64,000 nt of DNA from Enoplolaimus lenunculus (GCA_030248215.1 JASANG010003684.1:124001-188000), one strand, 5' to 3'. Positions 1 to 12,226 are shown, numbered from the stretch's first letter. Notes: generated by a model not told the origin, from the letters alone. Made by a program: numbers and translations.

Positions 1-215
1 CTAGGTGTTATGTCTTATGTTCTTTCGAAGTTTAGTGAAATAAGGTCATTTGCATAATCAACCACGTTGGTTAGGTTGGAATTAGTAACTAAACAGCAAT
101 TACGCTGCCCCGATGCAGAAAGATCTTATATTTGTATTAGAACTGCTTTTTGATTTGAATACTGCAGAATCTGACACATGGTAAGGTGGGTCACTAACAA
201 ATAGTTCTGTGTGAT

Positions 216-373
216 TGTCAGAACTGCACGGTCGGGACGATCCCTTTCCCCAAAGTACTGCGAATATATTTGGTTTCCCCCTTAATTTCTCCAAAAGATA
301 TGGCCACGCCAGGAGTCGAACCTCGGACCTCTCGCTCGCGAGTCAAGCGCATTACCCATTAATCCACGCGGCC
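216..373 (-). repeat. tRNA-Arg-derived SINE, copy 1
   Basis: Read on the minus strand, 373-302 looks like a tRNA: a 7-bp acceptor stem (GGCCGCG with CGTGGCC), an A-box-like GTGGATTAATGGG and a B box GGTTCGACTCC. The order and loop sequences resemble tRNA-Arg. A non-tRNA body follows down to about 216, ending near CTGACA. The copy at 894-1057 has the same parts in the opposite direction. Sequence upstream of the tRNA head (to about 470) also looks partly shared, so the true 5' limit is uncertain. Confidence 0.75.
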
Positions 374-550
374 GATATCATACTTCTGCTGGTATATGTC
401 TTAACATTACACACTGCACATACACAAGCCGCGTATACTCACAGTGATATAAGGATACGAGGAGGCAAATAAACCTCATACTTCATGGTAAAATGTTGAT
501 GAAGTGGCATTACATGCAGCGGCTGTAAAAACTTGGAAGAATCAAAATAC

Positions 551-760
551 CAGGGTGTAACCAAAGTTTGTTTCCAGTAAAATTGATGTCCGTTTCCGTT
601 CTACAAGTACCGTAAATTCGGTTAGTTTACGATCAAAATTAGTTCTAAACAACGTATATATCTTGCATTCTTTCATTACGGATACGCTGCAACTGTTTGA
701 AATGAAATAAAAACTAAAATGTAGCAAAATCTTGAAAATTCTTTTACATCTGCAATTTTT
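551..760 (+). mobile_element. hAT-like MITE fragment (CAGGGTGTAACC family)
   Basis: It begins CAGGGTGTAACCAAAG and continues with CCGTTTCCG-type sequence and a GAAATAAAAACTAAAAT segment that also occurs in the full copy at 53605-53993. The right end is not recognisable, so this is a truncated or degraded copy. Confidence 0.5.
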
Positions 761-893
761 TCTGCAATTTTAGAGTTGGCACTGTTGGTATACGTGTGGT
801 ATACGTGATGTAACATCTGTATGTGCATACGTAGTGTATGCAATGTAAGACGCATACATACACGTGTGTATATAGTATTGTAGAAAAATATAT

Positions 894-1057
894 CAGCCGC
901 GTAGCGTAATGGGTACCGTGTTTGCTCGCGAGCGACAGGTCCGATGTTCGATTCTCGGCGTGGCCGGTGGCCATATGTTTCGGAGAAATTAAGGGAAAAA
1001 ACATTATATTTGCAGTACTTCGGAGAAAGGGTCGTCCCGGCCGTGCAGTTCTGACAG
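894..1057 (+). repeat. tRNA-Arg-derived SINE, copy 2
   Basis: The tRNA-like head (GCCGCGTAGCGTAATGGG, then B-box-like TGTTCGATTCTC, then GCGTGGCC) is followed by a body that matches copy 1 (GGAGAAATTAAGGG, GCAGTACTT, CCGTGCAGTTCTGACA). It lies in inverted orientation to copy 1, about 520 bp away. Divergence between the two copies suggests both are old. Confidence 0.75.
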
Positions 1058-1065
1058 GCACTTAG

Positions 1066-1807
1066 GTGGCAGAAAAATAAAACCGTTTGGATACTTACAC
1101 TTCATCGATCCAATTCCAGTTCAAAACAAGTTCCCATTCCGATTGCACAATCAATCGGAATCGAAATTTCGAAATTTTAATTTTAGTCCTACTTGTAGTT
1201 ATATGTTGTACAAAAATTCTGTATCATTTATGTATTGAATTGATTTCGATTAAATCAAAATTATATTTGTTAATACAAATTATCTGGTTGTTATGAAAGT
1301 TAAAGAATTGCAGGAACTTATTCATTAATTCTGGTATTACGTTGCCTAAAACAAATGTAAAATTATTCTGTACATACGTTTCAAGCGACGTTTTTACGTA
1401 TACCTAACCACACAGACGATTCAAACGATATTTATACGTACATATACCTATTCTTATTTTTTAAAATTGAGAATTTTTTCGAATTTGTCACCCAAAGGTC
1501 TGGTATCACCTTATGAAAATTTGTAAACATCAAAAAGTTTCCTTGGAATATATGTAGTCAAATTATACATGTCAAATATACATTTCGGAATTTGTGGTCA
1601 AGCTAAGCACGAAAAGAATCAGAAATTTCGTGAAATCATGTTCTTTGATTTTTCCTAAACAGAATGAGCGCCGAAGAAACTTGTTCAGATCTTCATCTCC
1701 GACCACCGACCGGTTCATTATTTCGATTAATTTTTGCTGTCAAACATGTTACTATATGTTAAGTCTTCCTTTGCAGTTTGTTGTGATTTCTTAACTAATA
1801 ACTTGTA
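1066..1807. other. 5' flank of the nucleolin-like gene
   Basis: No gene is supported here. A degraded 'accggaatt'-family fragment lies at about 1093-1300. The transcription start and any 5' UTR intron of the gene starting at 1808 must lie here or further upstream. A possible acceptor (CTTTGCAG) ends near 1770. No TATA box stands out. Confidence 0.4.
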
Positions 1808-4800
1808 ATGGCTAAAGACCGGGGGCGTGGCGGTGGTCAAAGAGGAGGATTCTTTACCCCTCGTGGTAACAAATTTGGCGGTGGCAGAGGCGCCGGTGGT
1901 TCAGTCGACCACAAACGAGGATTTACTTCCCCTCGTAAGGAACAGTTTTATATGGTTTTAATTAATCGCTTTAAAAATTCAAACTAATAGAAATTATTCG
2001 ATTTCTTTTCTTGTTTATAGTTAAGCGACATGTGCATTTCGATAACATGGAGTTGAGTTGTGATGCGTCAACATTTGGTGCAAATCTAAAATTTGCGTAA
2101 ATTTTTGTTGTGCACCTAGAAAGGATTTAAATGTAGAAATATGGTACATGCGTATTTCGTTCTTAGACTGTGGTACTGCTGTATTTTTAAACATTTGAAC
2201 GACAACGTCTGACCTTACGTTTTTTGTTCCTCCAACTATATATCAGCTGCAGCAGACTAGCTTTAGCTTTAATTGTTGAAACAGGTAGAAGTTTTCGTGG
2301 AGGACATTCAGGTCGTGGAAGCGGAAGCTTCATAAATCGGGACGATGGTGGAAAAGCGTTTCGCGGGCGAGGAGGAAATCAAGATCGAGGAGGCAATAGA
2401 TTTCGTTTTACACGAGGCAGAGGACAAGGTTAGTCTTGATTTCTAAGTTAATTATAGCTTGTTGCAACATGCAGGTGTCGCATATAGTTCGTTAGAGAAA
2501 AGAACCTATATGAATTTTCATAATTACGCAATAATTACGAGCAGGTATTCATATTCAGGAAAAACTCAAAAACTGTGAAAAAACACAAAAAACTACGAAA
2601 AGCATCAAAAATAATTTATTTTGAAAATGTATATTTTTTCGCTGATGACCAAATATTGACCGAGACCGAGACAACACAAAAACTGTTAAAAACACAAAAA
2701 AGTACAAAAAAGATCAAAAATAATTTATTTTGAAAATTTTAATTATTTCGGTGATAACCAAAAAATGACAGAGCCGAGACCGAGACTTATCATAACCGTT
2801 CTCGGTTTTTAACCGAGACCGTGGCACTCCAGGTTTTCAGTTTACGCTTTCACTATTTTGCTTTCGGTGCAAAAAATTTTGTCCACAATTTGCCAAAACG
2901 CGTGTGAGTTAACATAAAATTATGTTATTTTGCATTGTGATGTATATACAAGCGGAATGTTTCAACGAACAATCGTGCTGGTATATATCTGTTTAAAATT
3001 TCAAACCATAGGTAAACTAAATAATACAGAAAGTTGAAGTATAAATAAAAGGTTATATAGGTGTTCCTATCCAGATATGTACTGTCTTCAGGCCGCGGTG
3101 AATTTGGCAAAAGAGGTAGAGGATTTCCAAGCGGACATTTCAATCAGAGAGAGATTGTGGCTAGTGATAACGATGACAGTGATGATAATGATGCTGATGA
3201 TGGTGCGGAAAGCGGTTCTGGAAGCGAAGAAGAAGCTGGTCAAAGTAAAATTTTATATGTCAAGTTTGATAAATGTTGATTAAGAAAAAAATATAAAACA
3301 ACTGTCTGTTATGCAAAATAGTCGTTCGCCATACCCAGGGTTGGGCGGCAACTTTTGCATCGTTACTGAAAGTGAAAATGAAATTTGTCAAAGTCTTGAG
3401 TGCGTTTTTGAACTTGTTTGCTGTTTTTACTTAACAAATTTATTGCATATGCGAAGAATTACATGTTAACCAATACAATCAAGTTATGAAAATTAACAGA
3501 TACGTTGACATTTGATGATTGTGAATGTTGGGCATAAAAAGTAAAAACCTGGTATTGACTTTGAGTTGTGCTTTGGTAACCTACCGACATGAAAACACCC
3601 ACACCGAGACCGCCCATTCTTGGCTAGGCATGTCACCTTTGGGGTGGCGCTATACTCGTTCTGCGGGGCTGTCCGTCACCGTGCGTCACCCGTACAGCGC
3701 CGTCCGTAACCGTGCTTTACCCGTACGGTCCGTTCGCAACCGTGCTTTACCCCGTACGGGCCGTCCGTCACCGTGCGTTATCGAACGCAAACGGCGCCGT
3801 ACGGGTGACGCACGGTGACGGATGACTACGGACGGTGCCATACGGGTAAAAAATGGCGCCGGACGTCCACAAAGGTATAGCGCAACAATTAATATGCAGG
3901 CTGTCGTTTAATTCGAGTGCTGAAAGTTACAGTTCATGGCGTATATTATATTCCAGGCCAGTGTATGGAAAACTACGTCAGTGCAACTTGATAATTTGCA
4001 TGAGTTCCTGATAGAGTTTAATTATTTATTTTAGCGATTACTCCGTTTGGTGGTAAACAAACAAAGCCTCAAGCGAACAACATGAAGGCAAAGCTTAAAG
4101 CGCCTAAAATTGCTAACGCCGGCGATGATAGTGAAGACGAATCAGATGTACGTGTTTGCGTCGTTTTTATAGTTGAACGCATCTTTAAAAATATTCATTT
4201 GAACTTTTAAACTTCTAACGTTTACGTAAATGTATTGTGTGTACCGCTAAGTATATATCATGTATCGATAGTTAATGGTAAATCGTGAATCTTCCTAGGC
4301 AGTAAACCTGAAGTTTCGAATTGTATCGCCACCTTTGAAACTTATTCGTGTTTTATCTTAGGATGACGAAGATAGCGATGAGGAAGGTGACGAGGAGGTT
4401 GACAAAGAAAGAGAAGAAGATGAACAAGAAGATAGCGACGAAAATGAGAGCGGCCTTGAAAATTCTGAAGGTAATACAAAAACAGCAATGGTAGTCTGTG
4501 GCAGCAGCTGACAGGAATGTTAAGTTTTCAAGTGTATGTGATGAAAATAGATATTGGAGGCATATAGAGATGATCAAATAATTCGGGCTTTATTTGCTGG
4601 AAATTGGTTTCGATAGAATGAGTCGAATGGTTTTTTTTACATTTGTTTCGTTTTCTGCTTGCACGCATAAGCTTAGGCTTGGATTGATTATTGTCTTTGA
4701 GCATTTTAGTATATCATTAACTTCAATGTTTGTGACCTGTTAGAAGTGGAGCCAAGAATATCAGGATCAATGATGTAAATTAACCGCTTTAATTTTTGTT

Positions 4801-7800
4801 TCCGCTGTAGTGGGGTTTGATATGTTTTAACTGTACCTGAGAAAATGCACGTTTATTTAAATGATTTTCAGTTAATTTACAGATGATAGTGATGGGAAAA
4901 ATATTGTCTCAGATGAAGAAAACATTAGTTTTGGCAAAAAGCCCATGGTTGGTGCATTAAAGAAACGCGATAAATTCGCTGGTAAAAAGGTAATGTAAAT
5001 CTAGTGTTGAGCGAAGCTCGGAGTTTCGCGAAGCGTTTTATGTTTTGTACTCTGGGGTTGAAAGTTGGATGTCCGTCTGTCCGTCCGAAACGAATCTCAG
5101 GAACGGCTAAACTGATTTTGATAAATTTGTTTGTTTGAAAGCCAATTATCCTGGTGTGTTAAGCTCGCATTGGGGTTTTAAAATTTGAAGCTGTTTATTA
5201 GCTACAGGCAAATTTGCATAATTAGTTAAGCCTACCTAAATTAGGACTTTCTACATCATTTCACTAATCATTACAGTTACAAGCAATCTAATTTCGGCAC
5301 TAAAGGGTTTTTGGGTGTGGGAAATCTGAATAGACTGCTTACAAACCTCCAAAACCGATAATTGAGTAGTTAGCTAATAGATAATTTGGATATTAGCATA
5401 ATTTATAAGCCTAAATTAGGATTTTTTACAATATTTCAATAATTATTTAGGTTAAAAGCAATATAATTTCAGCACTAAAGGGTTTTTTGGTGCGAGGAAT
5501 TTGAATAAATAGTTTACAAACATCCAAAACCGATAATTGAACAGTTAGCTAATAGCTAATTTGCATATTAGCTTAATTGATAAGACAAAATTAAGACTTT
5601 TTAAATTATTTCAGCAATTATCGGGTTACTGAGGGTTTTTGGGTGCGAGGAATCTGAATAAATCTTTACAAACATCTAAAACCGATAATTGAGTAGATAG
5701 CTAATAGATAATTTGCATTAAGCATAATTGATAAGCCTAAATAGACGTTTTTACAATATTTCACTAATTATTTGGGTTACAAGCAATATAATTTCAGCAA
5801 TAAAGGGTTTTGGGTGCGACGAATCTGAATAAATTGTGTACAAACCTTCAAAACCGATAATCGAATAATTTGCTAATAGCTAATTTGCATATTAGCTTGA
5901 TTGACAAGACAAAATTAGGACTTTTTAAATTATTTCCGTAATTATTAAGGGGACTGGAGGGTTTTTAAGTGCGAGAAATCTAATTGAATTGTTTACAAAC
6001 CTCTAAAACCGATAAATGAATACTTAGCTAATAACTAATTTGCATATAACCTTAATTACTTACGTGTGTTCGAGCTTCGCTCAGTAAATGTAGTCCCACG
6101 ACTGGTTTCAGTGTATTGTAACGTTCGAATCAGTCTGACCTGTTCGATCGATTTGGGCTACCCTTAGAAAGGAGCTATACGCTTCAACAATTTTAGTACG
6201 CCCGACGCGATCTGTTGCGGCACGTACTTTCACCATTCGTCAGCGTCCGGTATTGTACTTGGATTACCTGCGTACGATATCGCTCAGTGACGGAATATAG
6301 CGCCATGCTTATTAAACTGTGTTATACAACGATGAAGTTGTATTGCTGGTGTAACGAGTTTAGCAGAATTTTTTCCGAAGTTTGGTACAAACTACAGATG
6401 GGTGTGTTTTTAATCGGAAGCCAGTAAATACCAGAAGTTTGCATTTAGGTTGTAATGTGAGAATATAGTGTTTGTGTAACGAGTTTAGCAGAATTTTTTC
6501 CGAAGTTTGGTACAAACTACAGATGGGTGTGTTTTTAATCGGAAGCCAGTAAATACCAGAAGTTTGCATTTAGGTTGTAATGTGAGAATATAGTGTTTCT
6601 TTATGGCTTCGGCACTAAATATTTTAGGCACCGTTGCGAAATGGAACTGGTCCAGTTAGCTTGGATGCTCTTGAGCATGACAGTGATGATGAAGATGATA
6701 GTGATGACGTGGAAACGGACGATGGCGACATAGCTCCCACGGTTACAGAAGGGACCGTGAAAAATCAATTGCCCGTTAAATCTGCTTCAGTTGAAAGGCA
6801 TAACGGTACTTATAATGTAATGTAGAAGAAGTCTTAACTTCTGTGCTTTTTCCCTAGAATTTAAGCTGAAAGTGGCTTAAGTAAAGACTTCTTGGCTTAT
6901 GTTTAGGCATGGGTGCGACCGTATATTTATTTACCGTAGCCGAATACTGAATTTTTACTGAAACCGGATATTAACCGGATATTGCGTGTAGATATGAGTT
7001 CTGTTGAGAGTATCGTTTGGCCGAAATGTGGCCATTATGTAACTGGCAAAGTGTGCTGTTTACGTAATCTTTACATTCGAATTTTTGTTTGAATTGTATA
7101 AATCATTCATGGAAACGCCAAAACGCCATATTAGTTGTATTTAGATGAAGTTGATGACAGTGATGATGATGATGATGATCATGATGATGATGATGATGAT
7201 GACAATGATGATGATGATGACAATGATGATGAGGAGGACGAGGAGGATGATGATGATGAAGAAACAGATTCTGATAAAGCCGACGCCGATGATGATGATG
7301 ATAGCATTGACGGTAAATTGTTTGAACTAGTTTCTATTATTGTAATATCAACAATTGAAGGTCTCTAAGTAAAAAGTAAAAAACTTAATAATTTGTGCTT
7401 ATATTCTTAAATGGATGTAGCGCCTGCCATTAGCTAGCGCCTGCCATTAACGAGGGCCTTCGAGGGACAGGTGTTGCAAGTTTCGAAGCAGTCATTGAGC
7501 AACATCGGAATTTCGTTCATTGATTGCCTTCGAAATTTGGTTCATTAATTGCATTTAATTGGTCCAAATTGTGTGCGAAGTTTGAGACTGAGGTTCGTAG
7601 ACGCTACAGTTCACTAGCTTGAAATCTTAGCGCTGACTGGTGATTATTGTTACACACAGTTGAAAATGTGGCTCCTTGTCACAGCATAAAAACGCTGAAA
7701 CATTAAAACATTGAAAATTTTTGACGTGCGCTGAAAACCACGACTGTTCTGCTTTATGCAGTATTATGTTTGATAACCATACGGGTCTGTTTCAGTTGAA

Positions 7801-10800
7801 GCATAACATACAATGGCATTATAAATTGAATCTTTTATTCGTAAGTATTTTTTGCATTTTATTTCCGTAGAAAAGCAAGTGACTAACGAATTGCGTAGCA
7901 AACTCGAATCCAAGCCGCAGAAATCAGAAGGTATTAACAGGTTATGTATCATTAAATCCAAAGCAAGCCTTTGTGTGTTCTTTCATATCTCGGTCAGAAT
8001 AGCACTATAGTGATTGTTTAAGCGCAAAAGAAACTGACAGAACCATTAGAGGATTTGCGGTATAAGCTTTTGGATTGCTCATTTTTAAAGAGCATTGTCG
8101 TAACATATACAATATATAATCTACGCTTACCAACTAGACTTGTTTTCTTTATTTGCAGAAGTAGTTCAAAATGTGTTTCAGTTTGTTCCGACTATGTATC
8201 ATAGTGAAACGCCATCGAGAGTTAAGATTCTTGCGGTTATCAGGATTCGTAAATTTGCAAGAATACAAGTTCTCATTGATAGAAGAGTGACGACTTTTTT
8301 AATGAGTTGGACCACAATTATTGTTTCGTGACTCAGTTCTTAATTGTTACTGGTTAGATTTTGTGTTGTAAAGTTTTGTATAGAGATGCAGCAGCGGCCG
8401 CAGCAAAAACAACAAAAACACCAACAGCAGCAGCGGCAACAACAACAACAACAACAACAACAGAAACAACAATCACAGAGCCAAGCGCAACGAAAGTCTG
8501 GCACGGACGAAAAGCAACAACAATCTGCAGGAAAAAACAAAGCAAGGAATGTGCCGCCGACCGCTGAACAGAAACGTAAATTATCAGAGTCTGGTGATGA
8601 ACCACAAGTGAAAGCGGCCAAAATCGAATCAACGAAACTAGATATCAAGGTAATAATGTGTTTTGTTTGATTTTACTTAACTGCACTTAATATATATTTT
8701 AAAAGTATATTTATTACTACGGTTAATTAATTAGTTGGTTAATAATTAAAATTAAGGGGAAAATGATCAATGCTGTGTTCTCAATATTTTGCGAAACTAT
8801 GTAAAATGGATTCAAAACTTAGGACTTAACGAATCGGGCGTATACTACGTTTTGAATGCAATTACGCAGGGAATATCTGGAACTATATTACGTTTGAATC
8901 TTACATGGGTCGTGAACAGTGTTTAGGAAACGTGCAGTGCAGATACATAGAATAGGTAGCGTTTATCGAGTACATTAAGATTTTTGAATGGCATTGATTA
9001 TCAATACAGAAAATAGATATGCTGCAACCGGCTTGGTGGCTTCACCCAACCGAGTTGGGTTAAGGTTCCATTTCATAATCTTATCTAATGATAGAACTTT
9101 ATGTGTTTATTTGTTTTTTTCAGCTAATCACTGAACAGCAGCAACGACGTAATCAACGCGATCTGCGCACACTTTTTATTAAAAACATTCCAAAACGCAT
9201 GAAAGACTCTGAGGTAGCCGCTCTTTCAGAAGATATAGTCGGGTTTCGGCGAAAAAGTCCTGCGCTTCGTTTTGGTTGGCTTGTGTTTGCTAGTGAAGAG
9301 AAGGCAGACGAAAATTACAAGCGGCTAAAGCAGCTAAAGTTGCCTGGAGATAAAAGGCTGTATGTTGATTTTCTTGGACCTAAAAGTAGCCATTCAAGTA
9401 GCCGGCAACAGTCCTCAGAAGCTCTGCAAGGTAAAATCCAAAGCCATGGTAAAGTTCGGAGCGATCCTGGGGCGGCTATTACTGGTACGGATACTCATTC
9501 GTACAATGCTTTAGAACTTCACGTTACTGGTTTGCCAGAATCGACCAGTAAACAGGATCTGGAGAAAGTATTCCCAAAAGCGAGTCAAGTTAAATTTTTT
9601 TATAAATCTAAATTAGCCCTAGGAGAACGAGAAGCAACAATACGATTTGCAAGTGCAGAAGCGGCACGCGCTGCTTTTGTCTCGAACGCACATTTGAAGA
9701 TTAAGGGTAAAGAAGCAACAGTTACGTACAGACAGTTACGAACAGAGAACCAGAAGCCAGAACTGAAACAATCTGCTAAGACTCCAAAAACGCAAAACCT
9801 GTCTAAGCCCGGATCAAGCAGTTCTAAGGTGCCCTCTGGCTCTGCAAGTGGTGCTAGTTCGAAGCTTGGAGCATCTGATCCTTCTAATAGGTAAGTTCTT
9901 GGTGATTTATTTTTGGTATTTAAACTTTGAACATTTTTGATACTTCATAGAGCCAAGGACTTCACCACTAACATTTAGGTTTATTAGATGTTTATTCTGT
10001 ACAGTCGAGACGAACAGTTTTTGTCTAGCTAATTGAAGTTTCTAAAGATTTATTGTTCGTTGTATTGTATGTTAAGGGCCTGTCCATTAAGCCTAACCAT
10101 AAACCTAAGTATAAGCTTTAATATAAGCCTAAGCCTCTCTGTTTGTAAGTGAATCAGTATTCATGTCTCCCAATGGGCCAAGCGGCAGCCAAATTGGAAT
10201 TGTTTGTGGTTTGTCACGTAATTGTTAGTTTTTGGCACAATTTAGTATTCAATGGCTAGCAGCAATATTCTGTTTCAGATCGAAAGAGATTTCGGTTAAC
10301 AAGAAGAAAAAACAAGATCATGGACAGAACGAGGAAAAGGTGAGCGATAGAGTTAAGAAGTGATTAATATTTTCAGTTATATTTATTTTCGAATGAATAT
10401 TTTGATTGTACTGTGTTGAAAGATAAAGGCTGGGTTTCTAAAACCGTATTTAAGTACGTCCTAGTACTTAAGTTCGTGCTAAGTAATTACTTAACCATTT
10501 TCTCGTTTTAAAAACCTTACTTAAGTTAAGTAAATCCTTAAGTTGCAGAGTAGATCTGATATATTACAGATTAGCAGTTCTATACAGTAACTTTGGTCTA
10601 ATTAAAATTGTAGATTAGTGTTGCCTCCTTAATATAAAACAAAACTATGGCTTTCTTCCCCGTTTTACTTAAGTCGCCGAGTAAGTTATTACTTAAGTAT
10701 AACTTAAAGTAAATACTTAGGTAAGATTTCAACATCCCGGTCAAGGTCTGGCTTTCTGAAATCTTAAGTAATTATTTCAGTTGCCGACTTGAGTGTATTT

Positions 10801-12115
10801 ATTTGCGAGCAAAAACGAATAAGCGCCAAAGATGGGGCATTGTTATAACAAGAAAGAAATAGTTTTGCTTTATATTAAAGAGGCATAAACCATGGTTAGT
10901 ATGCCTTCACTGCTCATCTGAAGTACTCAAAATTTTGTCATGACTAACTTAAGTATTTAGTTAAACTTACGTACGCTTTCAAAAACCAGAAAATTGTCAA
11001 GATATTACTTAGCACGTACTTAAGTAAGGTTTCAAAATCCCAGCCATTGTCTAATGAGCATTCCTGTTGCGTCAGTTCAGTTCCGCTTAAAGTCAGCTTT
11101 TTGTTTAAGATACCACAGTTGTTGCCTCTTAAACAGCAGAAAATGAAGCAAAGCTCAGCGCAAATGAACGCAAATCTCGGAAAACACCCAAAATCTAAAA
11201 CAAAACCTGAGTTGACTTTGAAAGCACAGAAACTGGAAACCTCGGGCGATGAGGATGACAGTGAGGTGGGTGATAAGTGAGAAATAATTCTATGCCTTAA
11301 TTGGTTTAATTATAATTTTAATAGATTTGATATGATACATTAGTACGCTAAGTTAGGATGCTACAAATATTTGCATCCGCGGATCTGATATATTTTGAAA
11401 ATACGCGTTTGCATCGCATACGCTAATTTTGAAATATTCGCCTCCGTAACTTCTCTGCGCAAAAATAGATCCTTTTTGCGTTAAATGTGTGATTAATTGG
11501 AATTAAGTTGAAAATAGCACACCGAACATGTTTGTCATATTCTGTACAGTTATGATGCAAATAATTCTTGTAGACCTTGCATAACTGGATGTTCTTTCGG
11601 TGTATTATAAAAGAAGTAAAAAATTTGATCCAACAAAGTGCGTCATTATATTCCCCGAATCGTATGCTTGAAGTTTTCTCGTACGATCGGCCATTTGACA
11701 CGTACCCTGATTCTTATGTTAGTAGCACCTATTATCAGTTGCTGATAGGTCACGGAACTTTAGACTAATGAATGGTGCACATAAGAAATTTGGCGAGGTT
11801 TTTGCGTTTTATATTTTTGTGCCAGTAGGAGAAATTCAGAACCACTGATATTTCAGGTCAATTACTTGAGGACCTATTATTATTAACTGGTAATAGATTA
11901 TACACACTGATAATATAATGCGAACATTGTGAATTTGAGAACCGCAGCTGTGGCAGGTTAATCAGTTGAGGGCCTACATACTAACTGATGGTATGTGTTA
12001 CGCACAGTTGAGAGTACTGCTTCTGATTTTAATATTTTAGGATGATGATGATGATTTGATGGACTCTGATGATAATGATGATGATGAAGATGACAATGAT
12101 ATCAGTGACGACTAA
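1808..12115 (+). CDS. nucleolin-like RNA-binding protein (RGG, acidic tracts, two RRMs)
   Basis: Fourteen exons join in phase to 819 codons: 1808-1934, 2285-2428, 3092-3244, 4035-4147, 4362-4470, 4883-4989, 6628-6805, 7145-7312, 7871-7930, 8384-8649, 9124-9890, 10279-10339, 11137-11265 and 12041-12115, all with GT-AG borders. The start MAKDRGRGGG is the first in-frame ATG of the RGG-rich exon; the end is SDD-TAA. In order the protein has Gly/Arg (RGG) repeats (about 1-115), Ser/Asp/Glu acidic stretches (about 115-366, including an almost pure Asp run), a Gln-rich basic linker (387-475), RRM1 (about 490-558), RRM2 (about 603-678), a Lys-rich part and an acidic tail. The composition suggests nucleolar RNA binding in ribosome biogenesis. 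Vertebrate nucleolin has four RRMs and its RGG box at the C-terminus, so orthology is not certain; it could be a lineage-specific relative. An AATAAA at about 12492 may serve polyadenylation. Confidence 0.85.
2560..2830 (+). mobile_element. degraded 'GAGACCGAGAC' hAT-like MITE in intron 2
   Basis: An ACAAAAAACTACGAAAAGCAT-type core occurs twice (about 2580-2640 and 2680-2740), followed by CCGAGACCGAGAC sequence. These match the internal part of the intact copies at 33273-33824 and 48422-48780. No clear ends or target duplication remain. Confidence 0.5.
3641..3886. mobile_element. GC-rich TIR element in intron 3
   Basis: The ends GGGGTGGCGCTATAC and GGTATAGCGCAAC are inverted. The inside is far more GC-rich than the intron and is built of repeated CCGTNCGTNACCG words in both orientations (for example GTCCGTCACCGTGCG and its complement), so it could fold on itself. 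The element at 41217-41350 has a related TGCGCTA terminus. The superfamily is not assigned. Confidence 0.5.
5008..6083. mobile_element. TIR-bounded element with internal tandem array, intron 6
   Basis: A 13-bp perfect terminal inverted repeat, TGAGCGAAGCTCG, bounds about 1.08 kb. Inside lie about five tandem units of 152-175 bp; the marker AAAACCGATAA starts at 5351, 5526, 5678, 5850 and 6005. Each unit carries TTAGCTAATAG and a GGGTTTTTGGGTGCGA-like stretch. No coding capacity was seen. No clear target duplication was found. Confidence 0.6.
6349..6598 (+). repeat. perfect 125-bp tandem duplication
   Basis: Two units (6349-6473 and 6474-6598), starting GTGTAACGAGTTTAGCAG, read identically. 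They end 30 bp before exon 7 of the nucleolin-like gene. Identity implies a very recent duplication or an assembly duplication. Confidence 0.85.
7145..7312 (+). CDS. acidic (poly-Asp) exon of the nucleolin-like gene
   Basis: Exon 8 encodes an almost uninterrupted run of Asp with some Glu and Asn, written mainly as GAT/GAC triplets. The acceptor TTGTATTTAG and the donor GACG|GTAAAT keep phase with exons 7 and 9. The GAT microsatellite makes length variation likely. It resembles the acidic N-terminal stretches of nucleolin, thought to bind basic proteins. Confidence 0.8.
8384..8649 (+). CDS. Gln-rich/basic linker exon of the nucleolin-like gene
   Basis: The acceptor GTTTTGTATAG leads into MQQRPQQKQQKHQQQQ-like glutamine repeats, then a Lys/Arg/Ser/Glu segment with SESGDEP that could be phosphorylated. 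The donor ATCAAG|GTAATA is followed in phase by the RRM exon. It joins directly to exon 7871-7930. Confidence 0.8.
9124..9890 (+). CDS. RRM1-RRM2 exon of the nucleolin-like gene
   Basis: This single large exon holds both RNA-recognition motifs. RRM1 shows the RNP2-like RTLFIKNIP and the RNP1-like RFGWLVFAS, and ends RLYVDFLGP. RRM2 shows RNP2 ELHVTGLPE and RNP1-like EATIRFASAEAA. The aromatic residues usual in RNP1 are only partly kept, as in nucleolin-type RRMs. A Ser-rich tail follows. The acceptor is a long T tract plus CAG and the donor is AATAG|GTAAGT. Confidence 0.88.
10428..11045. mobile_element. TIR element with TTAAGTA-rich ends, intron 13
   Basis: The left end GGCTGGGTTTCTAAAACC and the right end (complement GGCTGGGATTTTGAAACC) are inverted. 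The similarity runs on through TTAAGTACGT and CTAAGTAAT for about 60 bp. Stretches of ACTTAAGT also fill the middle. No open frame and no clear target duplication were seen. It stops 91 bp before exon 13 (11137). Confidence 0.65.
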
Positions 12116-12226
12116 AACAACTTTGTGTTGTTTTTATACCGTTGTTGACCTAACAGAAATTTTTATGTGTAGCCATCAGAAAAAGTTAATCTTTTCTCGC
12201 AGAGTTAGTTGATGTACTGTAGTATT

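Noticed and set aside
1594-1794. Short plus-strand frame just upstream of the nucleolin-like start
   Set aside because: It has no similarity or composition like a protein and is probably 5' UTR or intergenic sequence.
8153-8331. Possible extra exon (EVVQNVFQFVPTMYH...) of the nucleolin-like gene
   Set aside because: It has a good acceptor, but its donor would break phase with the next exon at 8384, and 7930 joins 8384 in phase without it.
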